From the NCBI RefSeq assembly GCF_006007885.1, contig NZ_VCRO01000006.1:1-64000 (forward strand): a DNA stretch of 64,000 nt. Reading direction: 5' to 3'. The stretch comes from Alteribacter natronophilus (GTDB taxonomy: Bacteria; Bacillota; Bacilli; Bacillales; Salisediminibacteriaceae). The notes below the pieces were generated by a model, which saw nothing but the letters and a program-made list of their open reading frames with translations, did no database searches and was not told where the DNA came from. Each line of letters opens with the position of its first letter. The stretch's first letter is position 1. The translations under genes were made by a program, and so were the position numbers. This document shows, piece after piece, positions 8,548-18,455 of the stretch.

Positions 8548-9903
8548 TTAGACTTTTGAGCTTTTCTCAATTACGTACTGCTGTACGAACTGAGTGGTGG
8601 CGCTGCCTTCTTTAAAGACGTCGTGCTGCAGTGTTTCAATAAGCATGGGAATGTTCGTTTTAATGCCTTCCACTTCCGCCTTTTCCAGGCAGGCAGACAT
8701 CTTTTCAATCGCATCCTGTCTGGAACTGCCTTTTGCAATGATCTTTGCCAGCATAGGGTCATAAAACGGAGTGACCTGCACACCTTCTTCCACACCTGAA
8801 TCGTATCGGATGTCCTCCATCTGTGGGAAGGACCAGCGCTTCAGTTTTCCTGGTGATGGAAAAAACGTGACCGGGTCTTCGGCATAAACACGGACTTCAA
8901 TCGCATGCTCGTATGACATATTTCGTTCTTCAAGGTCGGAAATCCTTTTTTCTTCTGCAATTCTAATCTGCCATTCGACAAGATCGATTCCTGTCACTTC
9001 CTCTGTTACCGGATGTTCAACCTGAAGGCGTGTATTCATCTCAAGGAAGTAGATATTTTCGTCGCTGTCCACGAGAAATTCAATCGTTCCTGCGTTCGTA
9101 TATCCAATGTTACCTGCTGCTTTTTCGGCGTAGGCAAACAGTGATTTTCTCGTTTCATCACTCAGCTTCGGCGCTGGTGCCTCCTCGATGATTTTCTGAT
9201 TGCGTCGCTGAATGGAGCAGTCACGCTCTCCAAGGCAGACAACATTGCCGTGGTGATCACCGAATACCTGAGCCTCGATATGGCGCGGGTTCTCAATAAA
9301 CTTCTCCACGTAAAGCTCAGCGGATCCAAAGAACGTTTCCGCCTTTTTTATGACGGAAGGAAGCACTTTCACGAGTTCATCCTTATGGTCCACACGCTGC
9401 ATACCAATTCCGCCGCCTCCGGAAGCAGCTTTAATCATAACCGGATAGCCGATTTCAGCGCAGACTTTGGCCACTTCGTCTTCGTTTTCCGATTTCAGGG
9501 TAGCGCCAGGCACAACAGGAACACCGGCTTCAATCATGGCTTCTCTTGCTGCGATCTTATTTCCCATCGTTTCCATGATGTTTTCAGCCGGCCCGATAAA
9601 AGTAATCCCGGCTTCTTTTACCCGTCTGCTGAAATCAGGATTTTCAGAAAGGAAGCCGTATCCCGGATGGATGGCATCTGCTCCTGTTTCCTTTGCCACC
9701 TCTAAAATTTTATCTGCGTTCAGATAGCTCTCCTTAACCCTGGCTGGACCGATCCACCTTGCTTCGTCGGCTGCTTTTGTATGTACGGCCTCTTCATCGG
9801 CATCTGAAAATACGGCCACAGTCCTGATGCCGAGGCGTTCACATGTTCTGAAAATACGAACGGCAATTTCACCGCGGTTGGCTACGAGCAGTTTTTTAAT
9901 CAT
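8548..9903 (-). CDS. yngHA: Biotin carboxylase subunit of acyl-CoA carboxylase
   Basis: 451 residues. N-terminal KKLLVANRGEIAVRI, ATP-grasp glycine loop (KAASGGGGIGMQRV), FGDHHGNVVCLGERDCSIQRR, and EMNTRLQVEHPVTEEVTG with the catalytic Glu/Arg. It carboxylates biotin on the carrier with ATP and bicarbonate. It resembles AccC, but its place between an acyl-CoA dehydrogenase and the carrier/carboxyltransferase genes assigns it to leucine degradation rather than fatty-acid synthesis. GGAGGAG precedes the ATG. Confidence 0.93.
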   Translation of the reverse strand: MIKKLLVANRGEIAVRIFRTCERLGIRTVAVFSDADEEAVHTKAADEARWIGPARVKESYLNADKILEVAKETGADAIHPGYGFLSENPDFSRRVKEAGITFIGPAENIMETMGNKIAAREAMIEAGVPVVPGATLKSENEDEVAKVCAEIGYPVMIKAASGGGGIGMQRVDHKDELVKVLPSVIKKAETFFGSAELYVEKFIENPRHIEAQVFGDHHGNVVCLGERDCSIQRRNQKIIEEAPAPKLSDETRKSLFAYAEKAAGNIGYTNAGTIEFLVDSDENIYFLEMNTRLQVEHPVTEEVTGIDLVEWQIRIAEEKRISDLEERNMSYEHAIEVRVYAEDPVTFFPSPGKLKRWSFPQMEDIRYDSGVEEGVQVTPFYDPMLAKIIAKGSSRQDAIEKMSACLEKAEVEGIKTNIPMLIETLQHDVFKEGSATTQFVQQYVIEKSSKV

Positions 9904-10017
9904 CGTATCTCCTCCGTTTTTTGATCTGAAATCCTAAAAAGTCCTGGTGCCCTCTGCTTTCCGTAAAGAAGGCGCGGGGCACCCGGCCTCTCGTTTCTGT
10001 AATTCAGTCTGTAAACG

Positions 10018-11202
10018 TTACGAACGGCCCGCTGTCTGTTTTTCGCCTGATTCTGTTCTCGGACAGCCGATTTCACGGGCAATGACGAGACGCTGAATTT
10101 CGGAAGTTCCTTCCCCGATTTCCATGAGCTTGGCGTCCCGGAGGAATCTTTCCACTTTATATTCGCGCATGTAGCCGTAGCCGCCGTGGATCTGAATCGC
10201 CTGGTTACAGGCACGGGATGCAGCTTCGGAAGCAAACAGCTTCGCCATTGCTGATTCTTTCTTGAATGGTTTGTTCTGATCTTTCAGCCAGGCTGCCTTA
10301 TGGACCATGTTTCTTGCAAGTTCAAGTTCTGTTGCCATATCGCTGAGCTTAAACTGGATTGCCTGGAAGCTCCCGATCGCCTGGCCGAACTGTCTGCGCT
10401 CTTTTGAATAGGCAAGTGCTGCTTCATATGCTGCCTGCCCGATTCCAACGGCAAGTGCTGCAATTGAGATACGTCCGCCATCAAGTGTGTAAAGAAACTG
10501 GTTAAATCCTTTATCCGGATCACCGAGAATGTTTTCTTTCGGCACTTTGACATCCTCAAGGTGAATTTCACATGTATTGGAACCTCTTACTCCGAATTTT
10601 TCGTAGTCGCTCCGAATGGTCACTCCCGGGGAATCCGTAGGCACAATAAAGGCGGAAATTTTATTTCTGCCGCGGTCATCCTTTCCGTTTACGGCAGTAA
10701 CGATGACGATCCGGGAATATTCCGTGTTTGTAATCCAGCACTTTTCACCGTTAATCACGTAGTGATCACCGACAAGCTCTGCACGTGTACGTGTTCCGCC
10801 TGCATCCGATCCTGCGCTTGGCTCAGTAAGACCGAAAGCACCAAGTGTTTCCCCGGTTGTAATCGGTACAAGGTATTCCTGCTTCTGCTGCTCGGTTCCA
10901 AAATAGTAAAGCGGTGAGGCACCCAGTGAAACCGCTGCAGCATAGCTGAGTCCGGTTCCTCCGCAGGCTTTTCCGATTTCCTCTACAGCAAGTGCGTAGG
11001 AAATGGTGTCTCCGCCGGATCCGCCGTACTTTTCAGGAAACGGAATTCCCAGCAGGCCAAGTTCACCAATGCGTTTGAATGTTTCTTCCGGGAAACGGCT
11101 CGTACGGTCCACTTCGTCGGCTTTCGGTTCAATTTCCTTTTTCGCAAAATCCCTGACCATTTCCTTAATCATCTGCTGTTCCTTTGTGAGTGAAAAATTC
11201 AT
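10018..11202 (-). CDS. yngJ: Acyl-CoA dehydrogenase, probable isovaleryl-CoA dehydrogenase (YngJ-like)
   Basis: 394 residues. FAD and acyl-CoA sites are complete ([45 protein letters not shown]). A glutamate in the C-terminal GEGTSEIQR (Glu364) sits where medium-chain enzymes have their catalytic base; human isovaleryl-CoA dehydrogenase uses a different position, so substrate choice is not proven by sequence. First gene of the operon, 147 bases from a strong promoter. It passes electrons to an electron-transfer flavoprotein not in this window. The B. subtilis yng cluster also has an acyl-CoA synthetase (yngI), which is absent here. Confidence 0.88.
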   Translation of the reverse strand: MNFSLTKEQQMIKEMVRDFAKKEIEPKADEVDRTSRFPEETFKRIGELGLLGIPFPEKYGGSGGDTISYALAVEEIGKACGGTGLSYAAAVSLGASPLYYFGTEQQKQEYLVPITTGETLGAFGLTEPSAGSDAGGTRTRAELVGDHYVINGEKCWITNTEYSRIVIVTAVNGKDDRGRNKISAFIVPTDSPGVTIRSDYEKFGVRGSNTCEIHLEDVKVPKENILGDPDKGFNQFLYTLDGGRISIAALAVGIGQAAYEAALAYSKERRQFGQAIGSFQAIQFKLSDMATELELARNMVHKAAWLKDQNKPFKKESAMAKLFASEAASRACNQAIQIHGGYGYMREYKVERFLRDAKLMEIGEGTSEIQRLVIAREIGCPRTESGEKQTAGRS

Positions 11203-11349
11203 ATAATCCTCTCCCTGTAAGTATTGCAGGCTCTTCGCCTGGAAATATAAAGTCGTGATCCTCCGGATGCGGGTTCTGGATGAGTATGATCAATCATGCT
11301 GATGTAAAGGCTTACAATTGCTGATTAAAAAAATCAGCCAAGGACAATC

Positions 11350-11367
11350 TGACTGAGCAATCGTTCA
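11350..11367 (-). promoter_or_regulatory. FadR-like operator at the leucine-operon start
   Basis: TGACTGAGCAATCGTTCA matches the B. subtilis FadR (YsiA) consensus TGAATGAMTANTCATTCA at most informative positions. It lies right after the -10 box, where a repressor would block transcription. This would place the operon under acyl-CoA-responsive control. Another TetR-type regulator with a similar site is possible. Confidence 0.6.
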
Positions 11368-11372
11368 GTTTA

Positions 11373-11401
11373 ATTATAGGCAACGGTTTTCTAATTGTAA
11401 A
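11373..11401 (-). promoter_or_regulatory. Sigma-A promoter of the leucine-degradation operon
   Basis: On the minus strand TTTACA (11396-11401), a 17-base spacer, and a perfect TATAAT (11373-11378). The start is predicted near 11366, inside the FadR-like site. Confidence 0.75.
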
Positions 11402-11584
11402 TAAATTTATATTATTTTGACTATTTGTGAATTGATGAACAGGATCTTCTTTTACCTGACGGAGCATTAATTCAGGTTTCTTCACCACCTATCTGGCTCT
11501 GTTCGCCAACTGTTAAGTTTCTTCATAAACTCTTCAGGGGTCCCTCCTGTTTACCGGGTCCCTTCCTTCTGCAGAAATAAAGTA
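11402..11584. other. Intergenic stretch, nothing further recognised
   Basis: Between the leucine-operon promoter and the nadA terminator I see AT-rich sequence and a short CTCCTG-containing stretch, but no supported gene, RNA or repeat. Confidence 0.4.
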
Positions 11585-11609
11585 ACAGCCTTCCGGGCAG
11601 GAAGGCTGT
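11585..11609 (-). terminator. Terminator of nadBCA
   Basis: Perfect 10-bp stem (11585-11594 with 11600-11609), 5-base loop, then TTACTTTATTT on the leftward side. It lies 12 bases past the nadA stop. Confidence 0.85.
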
Positions 11610-11621
11610 AAAATCGATATA

Positions 11622-12728
11622 TCAAACCAGCTCCAGCATCCGCTCAAGAGCCTTTTTGGCATCGCTGGCTGTTTTTTCAGGCACCCGGATCGTATTTACC
11701 GGCTTTCCGGCTTCCACCTGATCCAGGGCCCACGCGAGATGTGGAAGATCGATCCTGTTCATCGTCAGACACGGGCACATATACGGGTTCAGTGAAATGA
11801 TATCAAGATGCGGATTCGTATCAATCAGTCTGTTCACCAGATTCATTTCCGTTCCAATGGCCCAGCGGCTTCCATCGGGCGCGTTTCTGATCTGATCAAT
11901 AATGTAGCTTGTGGATCCTGCATCATCACTTGCCTGGACAACTTCCCACGTGCATTCAGGGTGGACGAGAATCCGTCTGTCGGGCTCTTTTTCACGAAGA
12001 TGCTCCACGTGGGGCATCCGGAAATTCTCATGGACCGAACAGTGGCCTTTCCAGAGAAGGACCCGGCATTTTTCAGGAGCACCGCTCTCTTCCAGCTCTT
12101 CAGCAATCGGATCCCATACCAGCATTTCATCAAGCGGAATTCCCAGTTCATAGGCTGTGTTGCGGCCCAGATGCTGATCAGGAAGAAACAGAATGCGTTT
12201 CTTCTGTTCAAGAGCCCATGTAACGATCTGTCTGGCGTTTGACGACGTTACGCACGCCCCTCCATGACGGCCGACAAATGCCTTGATTTCCGCAGTGGAA
12301 TTGACATAGGTAATCGGAATAATCGTGTCTCCAAACTGGTGTGTCAGGGCTTCCCACGCCCGCTCTGTCTGGCGGTAATCCGCCATATCCGCCATGGAAC
12401 AGCCGGCCCGCATATCCGGCAGAATCACTTCCTGGTGATCCTCCGTCAGAATATCCGCTGTTTCTGCCATAAAATGAACACCGCAGAAAACAACATACCG
12501 TGCTTCTTTGTTCGCAGCTGAAAGCTGTGCCAGCTTAAGGGAATCTCCTGCAGCGTCAGCAAAGCGGATGATGTCATCTTTCTGGTAATGGTGACCCGGC
12601 AGATAAAGATCACTGCCAAGCGCCTTTTTAACACGGCTTATTTTTGCAGTCAGCTCGTCATCCGTCATCTTTTTATAGACTTCCGGGAGCATCGATTCGT
12701 TTTTCATCAGAAGATCAATTGCGCTCAT
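11622..12728 (-). CDS. nadA: Quinolinate synthase NadA
   Basis: 368 residues from MSAIDLL (GGAGGACAAACC just upstream), the same length as the B. subtilis protein. The three [4Fe-4S] cysteines fall at 110 (RAGC), 230 (GHC) and 320 (MCPC), the known B. subtilis positions. It condenses iminoaspartate from NadB with dihydroxyacetone phosphate to quinolinate. Its start overlaps the end of nadC by 14 bases, so translation is coupled. Last gene of nadBCA. Confidence 0.96.
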   Translation of the reverse strand: MSAIDLLMKNESMLPEVYKKMTDDELTAKISRVKKALGSDLYLPGHHYQKDDIIRFADAAGDSLKLAQLSAANKEARYVVFCGVHFMAETADILTEDHQEVILPDMRAGCSMADMADYRQTERAWEALTHQFGDTIIPITYVNSTAEIKAFVGRHGGACVTSSNARQIVTWALEQKKRILFLPDQHLGRNTAYELGIPLDEMLVWDPIAEELEESGAPEKCRVLLWKGHCSVHENFRMPHVEHLREKEPDRRILVHPECTWEVVQASDDAGSTSYIIDQIRNAPDGSRWAIGTEMNLVNRLIDTNPHLDIISLNPYMCPCLTMNRIDLPHLAWALDQVEAGKPVNTIRVPEKTASDAKKALERMLELV

Positions 12729-13575
12729 TGGTTTGTCCTCCTTCTTCAACGACAGCAAGACTGATATCAAGGGCACTTACAGTGTGGGTCAGGGCACCCA
12801 TGGAAATAACATTTACCCCCGTTTCCCCAAACGCAGCAAGTTCGCCCAGAGTAATGCCGCCTGAAACTTCGGTTACGATCCTCTTTGGCACGTGTCTGAG
12901 CCAATTTTTCACGGTTTCCGGATCAGCGTTATCAAACATAATGACATCCGCCCCTGCCTTCACCGCTTCAGTAACCTGTTCTTCGGTCTCAGCTTCCACT
13001 TCGATTTTCACCATATGGCCGGCAGTATCCCGGACCCGCTCCACAGCTTCTGCAATCGATCCGCACGCGGAAATATGGTTGTCTTTAATCATGACCGCAT
13101 CGTCCAGACGAAGCCGGTGATTTACGCCTCCTCCAGCACGGACGGCAGCTTTTTCAAGCATCCTCAGGCCTGGCGTCGTCTTTCTCGTATCGGTTATTTT
13201 TACAGGAAGACCTTCAACGGCTCTGACGGCTTCCTGTGTGGCTGTTGCAATACCGCTCAGACGCTGCACAAGGTTTAACAGCACCCGCTCGCTCGTAAGA
13301 ATATCTCTCATGCTGCCGGAAACAGATGCAATTGTATCTCCCTTTTTCAGTTCTGCCCCGTCACGGATTTCACAGACAAATGTCACATCCATGCCCAGTG
13401 AACTGTAGGCTGTCTCCAGCACTTCCATGCCAAAAAAGATTCCTTCTTCTTTAGCAATAAACCGGGCTTCCCCTTTTGCCCCTTCCGGAAAAATCGCTTC
13501 AGTAGTGATATCCCGGAAACCCGAATCTTCAATCAGCCAGTTTTCCAGGAGCTGTTTCAGCATCCACTTGTTCAT
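12715..13575 (-). CDS. nadC: Nicotinate-nucleotide pyrophosphorylase (carboxylating) NadC
   Basis: 286 residues from MNKWMLK. The start is set by an ATGA overlap with the nadB stop and by AAGAGGTG upstream. Family motifs include [21 protein letters not shown] and [20 protein letters not shown] (phosphoribosyl/quinolinate site) and VEVEAET. It makes nicotinate mononucleotide from quinolinate and PRPP. Middle gene of nadBCA. Confidence 0.96.
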   Translation of the reverse strand: MNKWMLKQLLENWLIEDSGFRDITTEAIFPEGAKGEARFIAKEEGIFFGMEVLETAYSSLGMDVTFVCEIRDGAELKKGDTIASVSGSMRDILTSERVLLNLVQRLSGIATATQEAVRAVEGLPVKITDTRKTTPGLRMLEKAAVRAGGGVNHRLRLDDAVMIKDNHISACGSIAEAVERVRDTAGHMVKIEVEAETEEQVTEAVKAGADVIMFDNADPETVKNWLRHVPKRIVTEVSGGITLGELAAFGETGVNVISMGALTHTVSALDISLAVVEEGGQTNERN

Positions 13576-15122
13576 GACAAATGCACCTCTTGTTCTGTTT
13601 GTATTTTCCGATTCCTCTGCCGGCGGATGGGCCGCTGTGCCCACCTTGGATCATCCTGCTCAGGAAAATCACTGCGCCAGTGCGTGCCGCGGGATTCTTT
13701 GCGCATAAGCGCTGAAGATGCCAGCAGGGAAGCGACAATCAGGCAGTTGCTCGTTTCAATTTCCTCAAGTGTCCAGGAACCTCTGAAACTGTGAAAATGA
13801 AGCTCCGGACTGTATTCATCAAGCCATGACGTAAGCTTTTCAAGTCCTTCACGGTCCCGTTCAATTCCAGCATGCTCCGAAACATGCCTGCGGATCTTTC
13901 CGATCGGCGGCATTACCGGTGCACACTCTTTTTCTGCCGGCTGTATGCCCCCTTCAGCCGTGTAAGTCCGCCGTCCTCCCGCTGATCGCCTGATTATACT
14001 ATGTGCTGCACGTTCTGCGAAAACGACTGCTTCCAGAAGGGAATTGCTTGCAAGTCTGTTTGCTCCGTGCACACCTGTGCATGCTGATTCTCCCACGGCA
14101 TACAATCCAGGGACTGAAGTCTCCCCGTCTGTATTTGTACCGATGCCTCCGATCGTAAAATGTGCGCCGGGACGCACCGGCAGTTTTTTGTCCGAAGCAT
14201 TGAGTCCTGCCTGCATGCACTGTGCGGCGGCTGTAGGAAATCGGAGTGAGAAATCACCGGTTGATGAAATATCAAGATATATTTCTGCTCCATTCCGGAG
14301 GGAGCGGTGAAGTGTTCTGGATACGATGTCCCTCGGGGCAAGATCCTTCAGTGGGTGATGGTCCATAACATATTTCCCATCCGAGGTCACGAGCCGGGCC
14401 CCCTCCCCTCTCAGTGCTTCGGAAAGAAGACCGTAGGACATCTTCTTCCGGTAAAGAAGTGTAGGGTGGAACTGGACGAACTCAAGATCACTCAGCACAG
14501 CACCTGCACGGTAGGCCATGGCTATTCCCTCCCCTGTAAGAGTGGGATCGTTCGATGTAACTTCAAAAAGGCCGCTGTATCCTCCCGTTGCAATCACAAC
14601 AGCTGAGGCCTTCATCCTTTCAAGCCTGCCTGTTTCCACGTGCTTAACCAGCACACCGGTGCACACCCCTTTTTCCACGAGAAGATCCACTGCCCTCACC
14701 TTTTCATCCATTTCAACATCGTGACAGTGGTCAAGCATATGCCCCATCATTTTTTTACCGGTGCTGTCACCACCTGCACGAAATATTCTCCTTGCCGAAT
14801 GGGCTCCTTCCAGGCCGAGACCGTGATCGAAAACCATTCCGTCCGCAATCATCCTTTTTACAGCCTCGGCCCCTTCTCTTACCATAATGGATACGGCATC
14901 AGCATTACTGTGGCCGCTCCCCGCCTTCAATGTATCCAGTTTGTGCTTCAAACCGCCATCCTCCTCGCAGACGGCTGCAGCAATTCCTCCCTGCGCTTTC
15001 CACGAACTCGCTCCAAGCGGGTTCTTTGTGATTATCCTCACATTAAAATGCCGTCTCAGTTCCCGGGCCGCAGTGAGTGCTGCAAGCCCGCTCCCGAGAA
15101 TGATCACAGTCTGTTTATGCAA
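13572..15122 (-). CDS. nadB: L-aspartate oxidase NadB
   Basis: About 516 residues. I place the start at a TTG (15122) because AGGAGGGG lies 7 bases ahead; the GTG two codons earlier is too close to that site, and the ATG 13 codons earlier has none. FAD-binding IILGSGLAALTAA at the N-terminus, SSWKAQGGIAAAV, and the succinate-dehydrogenase-like catalytic region (HFTIGGIGTNTDGETSVPGL, GANRLASNSLLEAVVFA). It oxidises aspartate to iminoaspartate for NadA. Head of the nadBCA operon, divergent from nifS. Confidence 0.94.
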   Translation of the reverse strand: MHKQTVIILGSGLAALTAARELRRHFNVRIITKNPLGASSWKAQGGIAAAVCEEDGGLKHKLDTLKAGSGHSNADAVSIMVREGAEAVKRMIADGMVFDHGLGLEGAHSARRIFRAGGDSTGKKMMGHMLDHCHDVEMDEKVRAVDLLVEKGVCTGVLVKHVETGRLERMKASAVVIATGGYSGLFEVTSNDPTLTGEGIAMAYRAGAVLSDLEFVQFHPTLLYRKKMSYGLLSEALRGEGARLVTSDGKYVMDHHPLKDLAPRDIVSRTLHRSLRNGAEIYLDISSTGDFSLRFPTAAAQCMQAGLNASDKKLPVRPGAHFTIGGIGTNTDGETSVPGLYAVGESACTGVHGANRLASNSLLEAVVFAERAAHSIIRRSAGGRRTYTAEGGIQPAEKECAPVMPPIGKIRRHVSEHAGIERDREGLEKLTSWLDEYSPELHFHSFRGSWTLEEIETSNCLIVASLLASSALMRKESRGTHWRSDFPEQDDPRWAQRPIRRQRNRKIQTEQEVHLS

Positions 15123-15134
15123 ATTCACCCCTCC

Positions 15135-15182
15135 TGTAAGTTTACAGGTGTCTTGACACATATATTTACACAGATTTAAACT
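15135..15182. promoter_or_regulatory. Shared nadB/nifS operator-promoter, probable NiaR site
   Basis: GTGTC-TT-GACAC is a perfect palindrome at 15148-15159, flanked by the palindrome TGTAAGTTTACA (15135-15146). The rightward promoter uses TTGACA (15153-15158) and TAAACT (15177-15182, 18-base spacer), so its -35 lies inside the palindrome. niaR is the second gene of the rightward operon, so autorepression together with control of nadBCA is expected, as for B. subtilis YrxA. The exact match to the NiaR consensus is from memory. Confidence 0.65.
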
Positions 15183-15216
15183 AAATACAACTGTTTTCTT
15201 AACTGGGGGAGAGAGA

Positions 15217-16362
15217 ATGATTTTTCTTGATCACGCATCCACAACACCTATGAGCACAGAAGCTCTGGAGATATACAAAGAGGCCGCGGAAAGCTACTAC
15301 GGCAATACCGGCAGCCTCCATGAAAGCGGCTACCATGCTGCAAGGCTGACGGAAGCATCACGGGCGGAGATTGCCCGGGCAATCGGGGCAAATCCGGAAG
15401 AGGTTTATTTTACCGGCGGTGGAACGGAAGGAAATTTCCGGGCAATACTTTCCCTTGTCCTCGGAGCTGATACCGGCAGAAAGCGGATCGTCACAAGCAG
15501 TGTGGAACATCCTTCCGTTTTATCGGTATGTCATTACCTTCAGGAGCGGGGATACGAAGTTATCTTCCTGCCGGTAAGCAGGGATGGCATTATTTCCATA
15601 AGTGAACTGAAACACAATCTCACCCTGGACACTGCACTTGTATCGATCCAGCATGTCAACTCCGAAACAGGGACGGTTCAGCCCGTGGAGGAGATAGGTT
15701 CGCTCTGCCAATCCCGCGGCGTTCTGTTTCACTCCGATGCCGTTCAGTCATTCGGGAAAATGCCGATAAAAGCACTCATGAAGTACGCTGACAGCCTGAC
15801 TTTTTCTGCGCACAAAGTTCAGGGACCAAAAGGCACCGGCGCTGTTTACATTCGCGAAGGCACGCCGTGGAAGTGTCCGGACCCTTATACCTCCCCTTCC
15901 CACGAGCGGGGATTTCGTCCAGGCACCGTGGACACACCGTCCATTGCCGCATTCGGTGCAGCAGTTTCAAAGGCCTGTTCTGAACTTGAGGCAAACAGGA
16001 ACCACATGGACAAACTTCGCCGTTTCTTCATAACAATGATCCGGTCGGAAGTGCCTGAAGTGAAAATTGAGGGTCACGCCGAACACTGCGCTCCGCACAT
16101 TGTCGGACTCCGGCTTCCGGGTATCGAAGGCCAGTACGTCATGCTCTCTCTCGATCGGTACGGAATCTGCGTATCCACAGGGAGTGCCTGTCAGGTTGCC
16201 AGACAGGAAGCTTCCCATGTATTATCTTCTTTAGGAAAAAGTGATCAGGAGGCACGGGAATTTTTCAGAGTCTCCATAGGAATCACCACAACGTACAAAG
16301 ACCTGACGCAGACAGCCGGACACCTTAAGACGCTGGCTGCTTCAATGAAAAAGGAGGCTTAA
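15217..16362 (+). CDS. nifS: Cysteine desulfurase NifS dedicated to NAD synthesis
   Basis: 381 residues. PLP lysine Lys200 in SAHKVQGPKG, cofactor contacts HSDAVQSFG, and catalytic Cys325 in STGSACQV. It supplies sulfur for the Fe-S cluster of NadA; in B. subtilis nifS is likewise divergent from nadBCA and needed for NAD synthesis. TGGGGGAGAGAG precedes the ATG. It is followed after 6 bases by niaR. Confidence 0.94.
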   Translation: MIFLDHASTTPMSTEALEIYKEAAESYYGNTGSLHESGYHAARLTEASRAEIARAIGANPEEVYFTGGGTEGNFRAILSLVLGADTGRKRIVTSSVEHPSVLSVCHYLQERGYEVIFLPVSRDGIISISELKHNLTLDTALVSIQHVNSETGTVQPVEEIGSLCQSRGVLFHSDAVQSFGKMPIKALMKYADSLTFSAHKVQGPKGTGAVYIREGTPWKCPDPYTSPSHERGFRPGTVDTPSIAAFGAAVSKACSELEANRNHMDKLRRFFITMIRSEVPEVKIEGHAEHCAPHIVGLRLPGIEGQYVMLSLDRYGICVSTGSACQVARQEASHVLSSLGKSDQEAREFFRVSIGITTTYKDLTQTAGHLKTLAASMKKEA

Positions 16363-16368
16363 TCAAAC

Positions 16369-16914
16369 GTGAACGATTCTGAAAAGAAGTGGCGCGGCGA
16401 GGAGCGTCGGGAAAAAATCAATGCACTCCTCCGGGAAACATCCCCCCTGACGGGTACAGAACTCGGAAAAAAGCTGAACGTAAGCAGACAGGTTATCGTT
16501 CAGGATGTCTCCCTGTTAAAAGCAAGAGGCATACCTGTGATGGCTACATCCGAAGGCTACGTACTGGTGCCGAATCACGGCCGTCAGCATAGCGGCGCAG
16601 AGAGAGTTATTGCATGCCGTCACAAACCTGACGAGGCAAAAAAAGAACTGTTTCTCCTCGTGGACCACGGTATTACTGTCCGGGACGTAAAAATCGAGCA
16701 TCCCGTTTACGGCGATCTGACTGCTTCGATCATGGTAAGGAACCGGAAGGAAGTGGAGCGTTTCATTGAACGGATTGAACAGGAAAAAGCCGCCTACCTC
16801 TCCGAGCTCACTGACGGCGTTCACCTCCATACAATTGAGGGAAGCTCCGAAGACATGCTCGATGAGGGTGTGGCGGCAATAAGGGAAGCGGGGTTTCTTG
16901 TGGAGGACTCCTGA
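16369..16914 (+). CDS. niaR: NAD biosynthesis repressor NiaR (YrxA)
   Basis: 181 residues with a GTG start; AAGGAGG lies 10 bases ahead. N-terminal winged helix-turn-helix (LTGTELGKKLNVSRQVIVQD, then VSLLKARGI) and a C-terminal 3H domain with its three spaced histidines (CRHKPDE, VDHGITVRD, IEHPVYGD) that bind nicotinate. In B. subtilis YrxA represses nadBCA and nifS-yrxA in response to nicotinic acid. The gene order here is the same. Confidence 0.93.
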   Translation: MNDSEKKWRGEERREKINALLRETSPLTGTELGKKLNVSRQVIVQDVSLLKARGIPVMATSEGYVLVPNHGRQHSGAERVIACRHKPDEAKKELFLLVDHGITVRDVKIEHPVYGDLTASIMVRNRKEVERFIERIEQEKAAYLSELTDGVHLHTIEGSSEDMLDEGVAAIREAGFLVEDS

Positions 16915-16960
16915 TTTGGAGCTCTTATCAGGCGAGGGATAAAATACGGGCCGCCGTAAA

Positions 16961-17686
16961 CTACCAGAACGTCAGGATATCCAGTACCCCGATGACGATC
17001 ATGACCGCACCAGCCGTACGCTGGACGATCAGTCCAAGCTTCCGGCTTTTTTTCATTACAACGCCTCCGGCACCCAGATAGGAAATGAGGCCGATCACGA
17101 TTAGGAACGGCACAGCGGTTCCGACTGCGAATACTGCCGGGAGGACAATTCCTGCACTGCTCGTAAAAGCCGCAGGCATGAGAAGCATGAAAAACAGGAG
17201 AAACATCGTCGGACAGAATCCGAGCGAAAAGGTGAAACCAAGCATAAAAGCACCCCAGGATCCACCCCTTACCTCTCTCCTGTTTTTCCAGAGCCTCATT
17301 GTCCATCTCATCGTAAACAGTCCCATCATGTATAGACCAATTACAATAAGCAGTGGACCAAGGAGTCGTCTGAACCAGGGAAAATAAAGGGTAAGCTGCT
17401 GCTGAAACTCCTGGCCGATCAGCCACACAATTCCGCCGGCAAGCATAAAGGCTGCTATTTTTCCAACTGTATAAAACGCTGCTTCCCGCCATGAGACCCC
17501 ATTTTTGAGCGACCGTGTGCCGTAAAGGGTAATGGCACTGAGGTTACCCGAGAGCTGACACGGAGCCAGGGCACCTACGAGTCCCAGTAGAAGGGCAAAC
17601 AGGACGGGCCAGGATTCTGCACTTTCGGCAGCATTCATAAACGGGCTCCGCAGCCACTGGCTGAAGGCTTCGGCTAATTCAAACAT
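16961..17686 (-). CDS. CcdA/DsbD-like transmembrane thiol-disulfide carrier
   Basis: 241 residues with about six membrane spans. Conserved cysteines sit in LAPCQLSGN (first span) and FSLGFCPTMF (fourth span), the pair that carries electrons across the membrane in CcdA and DsbD. It would pass reducing power from cytoplasmic thioredoxin to an outer-face partner, for instance in cytochrome c maturation or copper handling. No partner thioredoxin-like gene is adjacent. The ribosome site (AGGAAG) is modest. Some databases call such proteins UreH-like transporters. Confidence 0.75.
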   Translation of the reverse strand: MFELAEAFSQWLRSPFMNAAESAESWPVLFALLLGLVGALAPCQLSGNLSAITLYGTRSLKNGVSWREAAFYTVGKIAAFMLAGGIVWLIGQEFQQQLTLYFPWFRRLLGPLLIVIGLYMMGLFTMRWTMRLWKNRREVRGGSWGAFMLGFTFSLGFCPTMFLLFFMLLMPAAFTSSAGIVLPAVFAVGTAVPFLIVIGLISYLGAGGVVMKKSRKLGLIVQRTAGAVMIVIGVLDILTFW

Positions 17687-17819
17687 AGGCGATCTTCCTA
17701 ACTGTCTTTTTTCTCATCCCCAGTGTACCAGAGGCAGCAGGATCCCGGAAAGCTGTCAATCTGCTGTACCCATCGGAAAAGGGCAGTTATACTTACAGCA
17801 GTCAAAGGAGGTATCAGTT

Positions 17820-18443
17820 ATGAATATTCTTCTCTTCGGCACCACCGGCAGAACAGGCCGGCATCTGCTTCAGCTTGCCGGGGAAAGCGCACATCACTTT
17901 ACAGTTTTTGTCCGCTCTCCCCACAGACTCCCGTCACCTCTTCCTGCAAACGTGCGCGTCTTTCAGGGCGATGCTTCAGACAGGGTTCATATTGAAAGAG
18001 CTATGTCGGGCATAGACGGCGTTATTTCATGCCTGTCCACTGATAAACAGAACCTTCTCAGCACATTCACCCCTCACCTTGTTGAGAGCATGAATAAGAA
18101 AGGTATAAAAAGAGCGGTTACGATCGGCACAGCCGGCATTCTGCAGTCCCGTACAGAACCGGAACTGTTCCGGTTCCAGTCTACGGAGTCTAAAAGGAAA
18201 TCTACCACTGCTGCCCGTGACCACCTGGCCGCCTATGAAGCACTGCGTGATTCAGATCTTCACTGGACGATCGTCTGCCCCACCTACCTGCCTGACGGAG
18301 AGGCTTCAGGCCGTATCCGCGCCCAGGCGGATGTGCTCCCGGAAAACCCATCTCGGATTACAACCGGAGATACCGCAGAGTTTGCGTTCAGGGAGTTTTT
18401 CCGGGAGGAGTATACCGGTCACCGGGTCGGTCTGACAGAATAA
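17820..18443 (+). CDS. NAD(P)-binding oxidoreductase, atypical SDR family
   Basis: 207 residues. Rossmann motif GTTGRTGRHLL at the N-terminus, then FQGDASDR and the strand ending in VISCLST, as in NmrA/BVR-B-like atypical short-chain dehydrogenases. There is no classical YxxxK catalytic pair, so it may be a redox sensor or flavin reductase. A perfect AAAGGAGGT precedes the ATG. Single-gene unit convergent with the LuxR regulator. Substrate unknown. Confidence 0.75.
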   Translation: MNILLFGTTGRTGRHLLQLAGESAHHFTVFVRSPHRLPSPLPANVRVFQGDASDRVHIERAMSGIDGVISCLSTDKQNLLSTFTPHLVESMNKKGIKRAVTIGTAGILQSRTEPELFRFQSTESKRKSTTAARDHLAAYEALRDSDLHWTIVCPTYLPDGEASGRIRAQADVLPENPSRITTGDTAEFAFREFFREEYTGHRVGLTE

Positions 18444-18455
18444 AAAACAAAAGGC

